A stretch of DNA of 54,511 nucleotides from Chloroflexota bacterium (GTDB lineage: Bacteria > Chloroflexota > Anaerolineae > Promineifilales > Promineifilaceae): assembly GCA_014584575.1 (NCBI GenBank), contig JACTMP010000006.1, positions 1 to 54,511 of the forward strand, given 5' to 3'. Of the stretch, positions 15,401-24,219 are shown piece by piece; within the stretch, counting starts at the first letter, position 1, and each line of letters begins with the position of its first letter. The notes beneath the pieces are model-generated. The model had not been told where the DNA came from. It saw only the letters and a program-made list of their open reading frames with translations, and searched no databases. Both the position numbers and the translations under genes were made by a program.

Positions 15401-15491
15401 AGCGCGCCGTGTGACCTTTATGTCCCTATCATGCTTTGTCTCTTTGCACCTTTACACCTTTGCGTTAAATTTACCCACAAAGGAATCAGCC

Positions 15492-16874
15492 ATGGCAAAA
15501 AAACGTTCACAATATGTATGCCAGTCTTGTGGCCGCATTACGGCCGCATACATGGGCCGCTGCCCACAATGTGGTGAATTTGACACGATGGTGGAGGAGG
15601 TGCTGGTGTCGGAAACGGCCGTGCCCACCAAAAACCCCCGCGCCCAGACTGCTCTCAACAGCAAACCGCAACGGCTGGCCGACGTCACCGCCGATGGGTT
15701 TGAGCGGCTGGCGTTGCCGCTGGCCGAATTTGCCCGCGTGCTGGGCGGCGGCATCGTGCCCGGTTCGCTGGTGTTGGTGGGCGGCGACCCCGGCATTGGC
15801 AAATCCACGCTGCTGCTGGAAGTGGCCGGCATGGTCGCCAACCAGCACGGCGTCACCCTCTACGTCTCCGGCGAAGAGAGCAGCCGCCAGATCAAAATGC
15901 GCGCCGAACGGCTGCAACTGACGGCGCATGACCTCTATCTGGTGACGGAAACGCGCATGGGCGCGATCATGCAGCACATTGGCGATTTACAGCCACAAAT
16001 GCTGATTATTGACAGCATCCAGACCACTTATCTGGAGGAGATGACCTCGGCAGCGGGCAGCGTCAGTCAGGTACGGGAGTGCGCCAGCCGCCTGCAAGAA
16101 CTGGCCAAAAGCCAGGGCGTCACCGTCTTTCTGGTCGGGCACGTCACCAAAGAGGGCAGTATTGCCGGGCCGCGTGTGCTGGAACATATTGTGGACACCG
16201 TACTCTATCTGGAAGGCGACCCGTTCCACCGGTACCGGCTGCTGCGCAGCGTAAAGAACCGCTTTGGCGCTACCAGCGAAGTGGGTGTGTTTGAGATGGC
16301 GGAACGGGGCATGGTGGAAGTGCCCAACCCCTCGGAAGCGTTTCTGGCTGAACGGCAGGTGAATGCGCCCGGTTCGGCGATTGCGGTGACGATGGAGGGC
16401 ACACGGCCGTTGCTCGTCGAAATCCAGGCCCTGGGCAGCGCCACCACCTTTGCCAACCCCCGCCGCACGGCAAATGGGATTGATTACAACCGGCTACTGC
16501 TGCTCACGGCCGTGCTCACCCGGCGCGCCAGGCTCCCCTTGCATGATAAAGACCTCTTTGTCAACGTCATTGGCGGCCTGCAAATTGACGAGCCGGCCGC
16601 CGACCTGGCCGTCGCCGTCGCCATTGCCAGCAGCGTCAAAGACCGCCCCATCCACGCCGACATGGCCTTTGTGGGCGAAATTGGCCTCAGCGGCGAACTG
16701 CGCGCCGTCAGTCAGCTCGAAGCGCGGCTGAAAGAAGCGGCCAAACTGGGCTTCAAACGTTGTCTCATCCCCCAATCCGCCGGGCGGCGGCTGGCGGAAA
16801 CCCCCAAAGGTTTAGCCATCATCGGCTGCCGCACCCTGGCCGAAGCCATTGAAAACGCGCTGCTGCCGGATTGA
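15492..16874 (+). CDS. radA: DNA repair protein RadA
   Basis: A 460-residue RecA-related branch-migration ATPase that helps process recombination intermediates. The N-terminal zinc finger is complete (C10, C13, C24, C27). Walker A is GGDPGIGKST at about 97-106. The RadA-specific KNRFG motif is seen in VKNRFGATSEVGVFEM, and the C-terminal Lon-protease-like domain carries VNVIGGLQIDEPAADLAVA. The ATG at 15492 follows AAAGGAATCAGCC. Upstream in-frame sequence does not look coding. It converges with the sbcD-like gene; the two stop 33 bases apart. RadA is a housekeeping repair gene, so this part of the window is likely ordinary chromosome. Confidence 0.97.
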   Translation: MAKKRSQYVCQSCGRITAAYMGRCPQCGEFDTMVEEVLVSETAVPTKNPRAQTALNSKPQRLADVTADGFERLALPLAEFARVLGGGIVPGSLVLVGGDPGIGKSTLLLEVAGMVANQHGVTLYVSGEESSRQIKMRAERLQLTAHDLYLVTETRMGAIMQHIGDLQPQMLIIDSIQTTYLEEMTSAAGSVSQVRECASRLQELAKSQGVTVFLVGHVTKEGSIAGPRVLEHIVDTVLYLEGDPFHRYRLLRSVKNRFGATSEVGVFEMAERGMVEVPNPSEAFLAERQVNAPGSAIAVTMEGTRPLLVEIQALGSATTFANPRRTANGIDYNRLLLLTAVLTRRARLPLHDKDLFVNVIGGLQIDEPAADLAVAVAIASSVKDRPIHADMAFVGEIGLSGELRAVSQLEARLKEAAKLGFKRCLIPQSAGRRLAETPKGLAIIGCRTLAEAIENALLPD

Positions 16875-16907
16875 CGACCATCCCTTAAGCAACGGTCGGT
16901 AGTTCTT

Positions 16908-18146
16908 TTACTGCCCCTCGACAACGGCCGTAAACACCTCCCCCGCCATTTGTTGCAGCACGTCGGCTTCGGCCGTGTCCATGCCGATGGCATCCCAGTA
17001 GATGGCCAGCAGTTCGGCCGGGGATAGCTGCTCCACCCCGGCGGCGTCCCCCAGGCGGGCGCGTTTTTCCTGGAGGTGATGTTTGCGAATATGCACTTCA
17101 AACGCCGCGCTCAGGTGGTCGTGGATCGCTTTTTCGTCTAGCAGCGTCTCCAGGTCGGCCGGGTAGGTGAGGCGAATGCGGCAGATAGCGTCAGTCACGG
17201 CGTCGGCCGCCGGTAACTGGCTGAGGATGTCGGCCATGAAATGGTCGGCGCGGGGGGTGATCGGTTCGGGGTCTACAAAACGGCGGGTTTGCAGTTCGCG
17301 GAACTGCCAGTCCGTCTTGCCCCGGCTTACCTGCGCCAGCACAAACCCCTTTTGCTCCCGCGCCTCGCCAAAATCTATGCGCTCAATGGAGCCGGGGTAG
17401 ATGATGGGCGGGTGGGCGTCGCCGTTGAGCGACTGGTGCTGGTGGATGTGCCCCAGGGCCACATAATCGAGCCGGTTGTCATTCACCAACCCGCCGCTGA
17501 GTACCAGTTCATGCCCCAACATGACGGCGCGTTCGCTGCCATACCTGGCCCCCTGCACACTGGCGTGGGCGGTGAGGATGAGCGGCAGGTGGCGGTCGGC
17601 GGCTTCGATTTGCCGGGCGACCAGGTCGCCTACCACTTCTTCCATGTGTTCGTACACGTCGGCGGTGGGCGCGCTCTCCGTTTCCAGCAGGCGGGCTACC
17701 CGGCTGCGCGACACCCAGGGCACGGTGATGATTTGCACCGGCAGCCCCAATTCATCGGGCCGCCACAGGCGAATGGTGTCGGCGACGTGGATGTGGGGCA
17801 CGTGCAGGGTACTGAATTCGTGCAGGGTGTGAGCGCGGCCGGTGGCGGGGGCTACGTCGTGGTTGCCCACCAGCAGCAGGGTGGGGATGCCGGCCTGGGA
17901 GAGGCGCATCATACGCCGCCCCCATTCGCGCTGGAAGGTGGGCTGGGGGTTGCGGTCTTTGTAGGCATCCCCGGCGAAGAGGACCAGGTCTACTTTTTCG
18001 GCTACGGCCGTGTCCACCACCTGATCCAGCGCCGCCAAAAAGTCCAATACACGAATAGGCAGGCCGGTCTGGGGGTCGTGACGGCCGTGATTGACCATAT
18101 CAATGTGCGCGTCGGCAAAGTGGAGAATGTGGATGGGTTTAGTCAT
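16908..18146 (-). CDS. SbcD/Mre11-like DNA repair nuclease
   Basis: A 412-residue metallophosphoesterase of the SbcD/Mre11 type, expected to trim DNA ends or hairpins. Family motifs appear in order: FADAHIDM, FAGDAYKDRNP, VGNHDVAPATG, ILTAHASV and ALGHIHQHQ, followed by YPGSIERIDFGE. The C-terminal 120 residues are a helical cap region. No sbcC partner is visible in the window. The ATG at 18146 directly follows an array of 7-base repeats, whose GAGTGAC units provide the only ribosome-site-like sequence. Confidence 0.88.
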   Translation of the reverse strand: MTKPIHILHFADAHIDMVNHGRHDPQTGLPIRVLDFLAALDQVVDTAVAEKVDLVLFAGDAYKDRNPQPTFQREWGRRMMRLSQAGIPTLLLVGNHDVAPATGRAHTLHEFSTLHVPHIHVADTIRLWRPDELGLPVQIITVPWVSRSRVARLLETESAPTADVYEHMEEVVGDLVARQIEAADRHLPLILTAHASVQGARYGSERAVMLGHELVLSGGLVNDNRLDYVALGHIHQHQSLNGDAHPPIIYPGSIERIDFGEAREQKGFVLAQVSRGKTDWQFRELQTRRFVDPEPITPRADHFMADILSQLPAADAVTDAICRIRLTYPADLETLLDEKAIHDHLSAAFEVHIRKHHLQEKRARLGDAAGVEQLSPAELLAIYWDAIGMDTAEADVLQQMAGEVFTAVVEGQ

Positions 18147-18148
18147 TG

Positions 18149-18190
18149 GTCACTCGTTACTTGTCACTCGTCACTCGTCACTTGTCATTG
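18149..18190. repeat. 7-base array (GTCACTC)
   Basis: Six heptamers: GTCACTC, GTTACTT, GTCACTC twice, GTCACTT and GTCATTG. It ends just before the sbcD-like start codon on the minus strand. Confidence 0.9.
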
Positions 18191-18226
18191 GGAGATTAGA
18201 GATTGAGAGATTGGGAGATTAGGAGA
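18190..18226. repeat. 8-base array (GAGATTNN)
   Basis: Four to five degenerate octamers (GGAGATTA, GAGATTGA, GAGATTGG, GAGATTAG) follow the 7-base array directly, so two array types abut in the gap between sbcD and the phosphofructokinase gene. Confidence 0.85.
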
Positions 18227-18234
18227 TCACCCCT

Positions 18235-20469
18235 TCACCTGCTCACCCCCTCACCATTCTCTGCTGCCGGTTTGGCCAACATGCGGGCGATGGGGCGGAG
18301 GTTGAGCCACCATTGTTCTTTGGGACGGCCGTTGGCCACATCCATCAGCCGGGGTAAATCCTGGAAATCGGTGAACTTGTAGGAGCCGCTAACCAGACCA
18401 ATGCAGGCGCTCGTCGGCTCTGACTGCCCGGCCTGATCTTCCAAATAGGCAATACATTTGGCCGCCAGCCGCGTCCCCAAAACCCGGTCGTAGGGCGATG
18501 GATTGCCACCCTGCTGTAAATGGCCCAAAATGGATTGCCGCGCTGTAAACAGCCCCCGCCCTTCCTCTTCCAGCAATTTACACATGAATTCAGTTGTGTA
18601 GGTGTCATTCGCGCCCTCGCTGCGAATCATCACTCCCAGCCGTTTGCCGCCGCGGAAACCATCCTTCAACAGTGCCACGTCATCGCGCATGTTGTCAATG
18701 GAAACCCCTTCCTCGTGCAGGTAGACCCGCTCCGCGCCGGAGGCCAGCCCCCCCATCAACGCCAGGTAGCCGCAGCGACGCCCCATCACCTCCACCACAA
18801 ACACCCGCCGCGACGCCACCGCCGACTGTTTGATTTTGTCCACTGCTTCCACAATGCTGTTCAATGCCGTATCCGCGCCTACGCTCAGTTCTGAACCGGG
18901 CAGATCGTTGTCAATCGTTGCCGGCAGCAGCACCATGGGAATGTTGAACGCCGGGAAATGGTTGCGCTGGTTATACAGCGCCAGCGCCGCTTCATAAGCC
19001 GACCAGCCGCCGACAATCAACAAGCTCTCGATGTTGTGTTTCTCAATGTTGCGGGCAATGGCGTAAAAGTCGCCGTTGGCCGGCATGTGCCGGTTTGTGC
19101 CCAATTCGGAGCCGCCGATATAAGCCCAACCATTCACCGTCATCCAATTGACCTCGGTAATCTGGTCATGCACCAAACCGTAAAAGCCATTGTAAACGCC
19201 CAGCATTTTATGGCCCCGGTCTAGCCCCAGGCGCACCGCAGCGCGCATCACCGTATTCATGCCAGGGGCCGGGCCGCCCGCCGTCAGCACACCGATGCGC
19301 AATTGGCGCTGGCCGGGCTGCGGCTCGTGCGGCTGCGCCCGCACCAGGGTGCGCAACGTCTGGAACGATTCGCGGAAGCCGGAGCCGCGCAGTTCCATGG
19401 CCCGGCTAAATTGCAGGGTGTCTACCGCTTCGTTGATTTCGCGGGTTTTTTGCAGGCACTCTTCCAGGGGAGTGTTCACGATTTTGTTCCCCTTCAGACC
19501 AATGACGTGCGCTTGCCCGACCAGTTCGCCAGACATGATCAGGTCTACGGCCGCTACCCCCGTCAGGGTGCTTAAATTGCGGTCAAAGGCAGACGGCGAT
19601 CCGCCGCGCTGCACGTGGCCCAGTATGGTCACGCGGGCATCTTCTTTGAGCCGATCTTGCAATACCTGGCGCACATGTTCGGAGGAGATACGATTGCCCT
19701 GCCGGTCCTGCGCGCCCTCGGCCACAATGACGATACTGTCGCGGCGGCCAATATCACGGCCGTATTTCAGAACCGAACACATCTTATCTTCCCAGTTATC
19801 CAGGTTGGGTGGATTTTCCGGGATAAGCACCCAGTCCGCGCCGGACGCCAGGCCGCTCATCATCGCCAGATAACCGGCGCGCCGCCCCATCACTTCCACC
19901 ACAAAGGTACGCTGATGGCTGGCAGCGGTGCTGGAAATGGCATCTACAGCATCGGTAATGCGGCGCAGCGCCGTGTCCGCGCCAATGGAGATGTCGGTGC
20001 CCCACATGTCATTGTCAATGGAGCCAACCAACCCCATGATGGTCAGTTGCTGGTGCTGCGCCGCTACATCGGCGCTGAGGCGCCCGGCCTCGACCAGTTC
20101 GGCCAGCAGGCCAGACCATTCCTGGCGAAACAGGTTGGCCCCGGTCAGGCTGCCGTCGCCGCCAATGACCACCAGATTATCAATCTCATGTTGTAGTAAA
20201 TTGGCGGCGGCTTGCAGACGGCCGTGCTGCTGCCGGAAATCTTCCGAACGGGCCGTGCCAATCACCGTGCCCCCCTTGTACAAAATGCCGCCCACATCTT
20301 GCCAGGCCATCTGGCGAATGCGATGGCCGCCCTCGACCATGCCCTGGTAGCCTTCATAAATGGCATAGGGCACGGCCCCATTTGCCAGCGCCGCCCGCAC
20401 CACGGCGCGCACGGCGGCATTCATACCGGGGGCGTCGCCCCCGCTTGTCAGTACACCTATCTTTTTCAT
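18235..20469 (-). CDS. Double-domain ATP-dependent 6-phosphofructokinase
   Basis: A 744-residue tandem of two PFK domains, about twice the usual bacterial length. The N-terminal half keeps the ATP and catalytic motifs: GGDGS (103-107), which marks an ATP rather than PPi enzyme, SIDND (150-154) and MGRRAGYLA. The C-terminal half (from about 390) keeps TIDND (518-522) and MGRRCGYLA but has GGWSA where GGDGS belongs, so it probably no longer binds ATP. One live half and one altered half resemble eukaryotic PFK, where the second half became an allosteric site. The ATG at 20469 follows AAAGGAAAAGAG. Confidence 0.93.
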   Translation of the reverse strand: MKKIGVLTSGGDAPGMNAAVRAVVRAALANGAVPYAIYEGYQGMVEGGHRIRQMAWQDVGGILYKGGTVIGTARSEDFRQQHGRLQAAANLLQHEIDNLVVIGGDGSLTGANLFRQEWSGLLAELVEAGRLSADVAAQHQQLTIMGLVGSIDNDMWGTDISIGADTALRRITDAVDAISSTAASHQRTFVVEVMGRRAGYLAMMSGLASGADWVLIPENPPNLDNWEDKMCSVLKYGRDIGRRDSIVIVAEGAQDRQGNRISSEHVRQVLQDRLKEDARVTILGHVQRGGSPSAFDRNLSTLTGVAAVDLIMSGELVGQAHVIGLKGNKIVNTPLEECLQKTREINEAVDTLQFSRAMELRGSGFRESFQTLRTLVRAQPHEPQPGQRQLRIGVLTAGGPAPGMNTVMRAAVRLGLDRGHKMLGVYNGFYGLVHDQITEVNWMTVNGWAYIGGSELGTNRHMPANGDFYAIARNIEKHNIESLLIVGGWSAYEAALALYNQRNHFPAFNIPMVLLPATIDNDLPGSELSVGADTALNSIVEAVDKIKQSAVASRRVFVVEVMGRRCGYLALMGGLASGAERVYLHEEGVSIDNMRDDVALLKDGFRGGKRLGVMIRSEGANDTYTTEFMCKLLEEEGRGLFTARQSILGHLQQGGNPSPYDRVLGTRLAAKCIAYLEDQAGQSEPTSACIGLVSGSYKFTDFQDLPRLMDVANGRPKEQWWLNLRPIARMLAKPAAENGEGVSR

Positions 20470-20522
20470 TTTAACAACCACTCTTTTCCTTTGTTGGATG
20501 TGCAGTGGACAGTGGGAAGATT

Positions 20523-20580
20523 GAGTGGCAAGTGGCAAGTGGCAGGTTGCAGGTTGCAGGTTGCAGGTTGCAGGTTACAA
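20523..20580. repeat. 7-base array (GTGGCAA / GTTGCAG)
   Basis: Eight heptamers: GTGGCAA types turn into GTTGCAG types and end in GTTACAA. It lies in the 572-base gap between the divergent phosphofructokinase gene and the secreted protein at 21042. The rest of that gap holds a short ACCAACC array (20720-20745) and the element at 20748; nothing further is seen from 20903 to 21041 except the GAGGAA ribosome site. Confidence 0.85.
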
Positions 20581-20747
20581 CTCTTTTTACGCCATATGCC
20601 ATTTGTCAGCTGCAATGCTAAAGCCCTACCAGTATACCTGTTAATGGTATATTGTTCAGTGGGCAAGGCAACTGATTTTCGGCAGGATTCTTTTGGGCGC
20701 GTTGCGGTCAATATCCCGGCCAACCACCGACCAACCACCAACCAGCT

Positions 20748-20902
20748 CAACAATTCTCAATTTGATTTGCGGCGGCAGATAAATCTGCACCAACAAGAGG
20801 CAAAGTCGGCCTTCGCCGACTGACGCCCAGCCCACGAAGGTGGGCTTTGCTTCTTGTTGCCGCGATTTTAATCGCCGGGTTTTGCCAAACTGAGAATTGC
20901 TG
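20748..20902 (-). repeat. Dispersed MITE-like element, copy 2
   Basis: About 155 bp with imperfect terminal inverted repeats: CAACAATTCTCAATTTG at the left and CAAACTGAGAATTGCTG at the right. Inside are GTCGGCCTTCGCCGAC and a second hairpin (CCCACGAAGGTGGG). On the minus strand it matches the element at 2991-3136 base for base over most of its length. It has no coding capacity. Confidence 0.85.
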
Positions 20903-21041
20903 TGACCAGCTGACCAGCTTCTGACTATTGCCGTAAAAGAGGTTTTCATTTATCCTGACTCAGCAAGAAGGTTGTTTTATCTACGGCCGTCAGGCCAGTT
21001 ACAGCGGCAATCATATTGTAGATTGTCGGGGAGGAACTCTC

Positions 21042-24000
21042 ATGTTGAATCGTCTGTCCATTTTATTGTTGGTCTTAGTGTTGGGGCTGCTGCTGCCTAC
21101 GGCCGTGTCCCGCGCCCTGTTTCCTGTTTCATCGGCTGAAAAAGTGATAGTGGCGGAGGATACGGCCGTGCTCCGCGGGCCATACGGCGGCAGTTCCCAG
21201 CCACCCGGTCTCATCACCAACTGGCACAGTGAAGACCCTCAATCCATTCGCAAAGGGGCCGGTATCGTCAGCTATTACCACCTGGCAGTCCAGGGACAAA
21301 ACATCTGCACCGCCTATGGCGATCCCTATTCACCGCTTAACAGCCCCTGGGCGCCTGGCCCCTACACCTACCAATACCGCATTCGCATCCCGGCCGATTA
21401 CCCCTATGATGTCGTGCGTGTAGAATTGATGGATCCTGACTCCATGAACCTGCCCAACCCCGGCACGATCACCATTCCCCGCACCCAGGCTGCCATAAAC
21501 GCCGGTCTTACCCCCACCACCACCGGCAGTTGCACCACCGACCGCCGCGATAACTGCCTGATAGATACCGGCGAATTGGCATTAGTAGACAGCGGTGTGC
21601 TCTCATTGGAGCCAATTAACCCTTACTGGTTTATTCGCGTAGATGAAAACCGGGGCGCAGGTGCCCCGCCCGGTAATGGCACCTGCGGCGTTCCCGCCAG
21701 TTACAATGAGGGATATAACACTCGCACCCTCTTTGAACTGTGGTACTCGCATGAAAACCCGGATGGAACCATTGTGCGCCAGGATTTGGCTCGTTATACC
21801 GGGCAGGTGGGCGGAGGGCGCGATCCTGGCGACCATGATACCGACCTGCGTTGGGTTTCTCCCGGCGCGGCCCAAAGTTACGATCAGTCCGTTTTTGTGC
21901 CGGTTGACCCCGGTTCACCTGGCGACTTTGAAATTCACCTGACCAGTGAAACACCAGGCATCATCGTGGACCCGGTTACCGGCGACCGTTATCTGAACCT
22001 GGAGGTTACCGGGCTGGATGGCGCTTCCGAAAACGGCTTTGACATCTGGGCCGGGCCGCCCCATTATGTTTCTACCATTCCCAGCAACGTAAACGCCCGC
22101 AATATATTGGCGCTCAACAACCCCGGCAGCCACAGTGCGCAAGGGGTGGAGGTCACGGCCGTTGACCATCTCTTGCTCAACCAAAATTACCAGGCCCCGC
22201 TGGATATGCCCCTGGTCGAGTTAGATGCGGCCTATGCCGGTACAAGCGTCCACATTTCCATGTTCGACTCCGATTCGGGCGCACAGCCACCCATCACCTT
22301 CACCGTTAGCAGCATCGCCCCGGCTGACTGGTCGCTGGTTTATGCCCAGGATGGTGTGCCCGACCCTGATGGTCAGGTGCGCAATTGTGTGCCCGGTAAC
22401 TGCAACAACACATTTGTGACCCCACCCTATGCCATCACGCTGCCCGGCGAAAGCGACTGTGACTATACCAACCTAGACCCCCAAGATTGCACCCCATTTT
22501 ACGGCGGCACACTGACGGCCCGCTATCATGGCGGTTGGTCAGATACCTACCTCTGGAGCATACCGATGGATGCACCGCCCGTTACCGACCCTACCGTCGG
22601 CTGCTCCGCCTTCCCCATTGCCCTGCATGAAGGCATTCGCTCCGTCACCCCGCCCGGTACTGGCACACATCCCTTCCCCGACCCTGGTGAATTCCAAAAC
22701 CCCAACCCGCCAACCTATAGCCAGTTTATCAACCACATGCCAGATACACCCCTGCTAAATGGCGAGCCAGGCTATGTGTACCGCCTGTGGAATGGTTTTA
22801 ACGCGGGCAATTTTGGCTGGTTGCGCTGGAATGAGGGTCTATTGGCAAACAACAGTAATGCCACAGAAATGTTGTCCTGGCCGGGCAGCAGCCTGGACTA
22901 TACAGATGGTGGCGCACAAGGGCAGCCCGTCCCCGGTTCCGGGTACAGTTGGCCGGTGTGGGGCTACATTGAGCCAGGGGATCCTACCGACCAGCAAATG
23001 CACCTGGCGGACTGGGTGGCCACCCATACCGGCGTGATCAATTCATCCGCCATACGAGACGTTCTAGACGAGCATATTGCTCTCGGTCGTGTGCTGCGCC
23101 TGCCCATTTGGGATCAGGTGGCCGATCCGGGAAACAACGGCCGTTACCAAATCTCCCATTTTGCCCTCTTCCGACTGCATGGCTACAACCTCAGCCAGAA
23201 CTGGCTGCTGCTGGAATTCATCGCCTGGGATACAAGTTGCGGCCAGCCCGGCGTCCCCCTTGAAGGTGTAGCCATCAACGGCCCGGCCAACGGGGTGATC
23301 AACACCAGTTACACCTTTACAGCGACGGTTGCCCCCCTGGACGCTACCCTGCCCATCACCTACGTCTGGCAGATTGACGGACATGCGCCCATTACTAATG
23401 TAAACGGCATTACGGATGTGGTCAGCCTGAGTTGGCCCCTGACCGGGACATATACGTTGACAGTCACGGCCGTGAACCTCGTGAGCGGGCCGGTGAGTGA
23501 TACCCACACCATTAGCATTCATACCGATCTGCCCCCCCTTCCTACACCAGGCCCCACCCCTTCAACAACCAACACACCAACCAGCACACCTTCGCCGACG
23601 TTTACGCCTTCACCCACCAATACACCAACACCAACTAACACACCCACGCCAACGGCAACCGCCATTCCTGTTTGCCCCGTACAATTTGAAGGAGTTGTGG
23701 TTGCTGGTCAGGCGTTTGTAGCTATCACCGGTGAGGTTGGCTCCACAGTAACCATTTTTGACCTGACAGCGGGTGGACTGATGCTTGGCGAAGGCATATT
23801 GCTTGGCCCGTTTAAGGGTCATGCCTGCCCGGGTTTTGCAATCATCTCTGTGCCGCCGGAAGATGTAATTGCCGGGCATGTATTAGCGGCCGTCAGCAGC
23901 GATGGCACGACGGACACGACCATTGTGTTGGGGGCTACACCAACCGACACACCCACACCAACATGGACGCCATCCCCCACGCTAAGCTATACACCGACGC

Positions 24001-24128
24001 CGACGTGGACGCCGACATTCACGCCTACACCAACCGGGACACCTACAGCCACGGCCGTACCCCCCACCCCTACCGCCACCATCCCACCACCAACCTACTG
24101 GCTCTACCTGCCCCTGCTATACAGATGA
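21042..24128 (+). CDS. Large secreted PKD-domain protein with C-terminal YLP motif
   Basis: A 1028-residue exported protein with a clear signal peptide (RLSILLLVLVLGLLLPTAVS). Most of the length is a domain shared with the downstream gene: AYGDPYSPLNSPW, an RVELMDPDSMN strand, an ELALVDSGVL loop, NPYWFIRVDENRGAG, a GDHDTDLRWVSPGA acidic loop and NGFDIWAGPP. A PKD-like domain follows (about 740-830), then two Thr/Pro linkers with a beta domain between them. It ends in YWLYLPLLYR. No enzyme is recognised; it looks like a cell-surface or matrix protein. RBS GGGGAGGAACTCTC precedes the ATG. Confidence 0.7.
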   Translation: MLNRLSILLLVLVLGLLLPTAVSRALFPVSSAEKVIVAEDTAVLRGPYGGSSQPPGLITNWHSEDPQSIRKGAGIVSYYHLAVQGQNICTAYGDPYSPLNSPWAPGPYTYQYRIRIPADYPYDVVRVELMDPDSMNLPNPGTITIPRTQAAINAGLTPTTTGSCTTDRRDNCLIDTGELALVDSGVLSLEPINPYWFIRVDENRGAGAPPGNGTCGVPASYNEGYNTRTLFELWYSHENPDGTIVRQDLARYTGQVGGGRDPGDHDTDLRWVSPGAAQSYDQSVFVPVDPGSPGDFEIHLTSETPGIIVDPVTGDRYLNLEVTGLDGASENGFDIWAGPPHYVSTIPSNVNARNILALNNPGSHSAQGVEVTAVDHLLLNQNYQAPLDMPLVELDAAYAGTSVHISMFDSDSGAQPPITFTVSSIAPADWSLVYAQDGVPDPDGQVRNCVPGNCNNTFVTPPYAITLPGESDCDYTNLDPQDCTPFYGGTLTARYHGGWSDTYLWSIPMDAPPVTDPTVGCSAFPIALHEGIRSVTPPGTGTHPFPDPGEFQNPNPPTYSQFINHMPDTPLLNGEPGYVYRLWNGFNAGNFGWLRWNEGLLANNSNATEMLSWPGSSLDYTDGGAQGQPVPGSGYSWPVWGYIEPGDPTDQQMHLADWVATHTGVINSSAIRDVLDEHIALGRVLRLPIWDQVADPGNNGRYQISHFALFRLHGYNLSQNWLLLEFIAWDTSCGQPGVPLEGVAINGPANGVINTSYTFTATVAPLDATLPITYVWQIDGHAPITNVNGITDVVSLSWPLTGTYTLTVTAVNLVSGPVSDTHTISIHTDLPPLPTPGPTPSTTNTPTSTPSPTFTPSPTNTPTPTNTPTPTATAIPVCPVQFEGVVVAGQAFVAITGEVGSTVTIFDLTAGGLMLGEGILLGPFKGHACPGFAIISVPPEDVIAGHVLAAVSSDGTTDTTIVLGATPTDTPTPTWTPSPTLSYTPTPTWTPTFTPTPTGTPTATAVPPTPTATIPPPTYWLYLPLLYR

Positions 24129-24143
24129 TATGAAAACATAAAC

Positions 24144-24198
24144 GTTCGTAGTAGGCGATTTATCGCCGTTTATGGGCCATAAATCGCCTACGATGAAC
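24144..24198. repeat. 55-bp terminal-inverted-repeat element, intergenic copy
   Basis: Starts GTTCGTAGTAGGCGATTT and ends AAATCGCCTACGATGAAC. It has the same length as the copy at 5659-5713 and the same ends apart from two changes. It folds into a hairpin in the gap between the two sister secreted-protein genes. Confidence 0.85.
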
Positions 24199-24219
24199 AC
24201 ATAATGGGAGCAAGAAACG

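Noticed and set aside
17241..18206. 321-codon plus-strand frame opposite the sbcD-like gene
   Set aside because: Ends in the heptamer array and mirrors the nuclease codons; no motif.
18149..18226. CRISPR or protein-binding iterons of an origin
   Set aside because: Units are 7-8 bases with no spacers, and no replication gene is adjacent.
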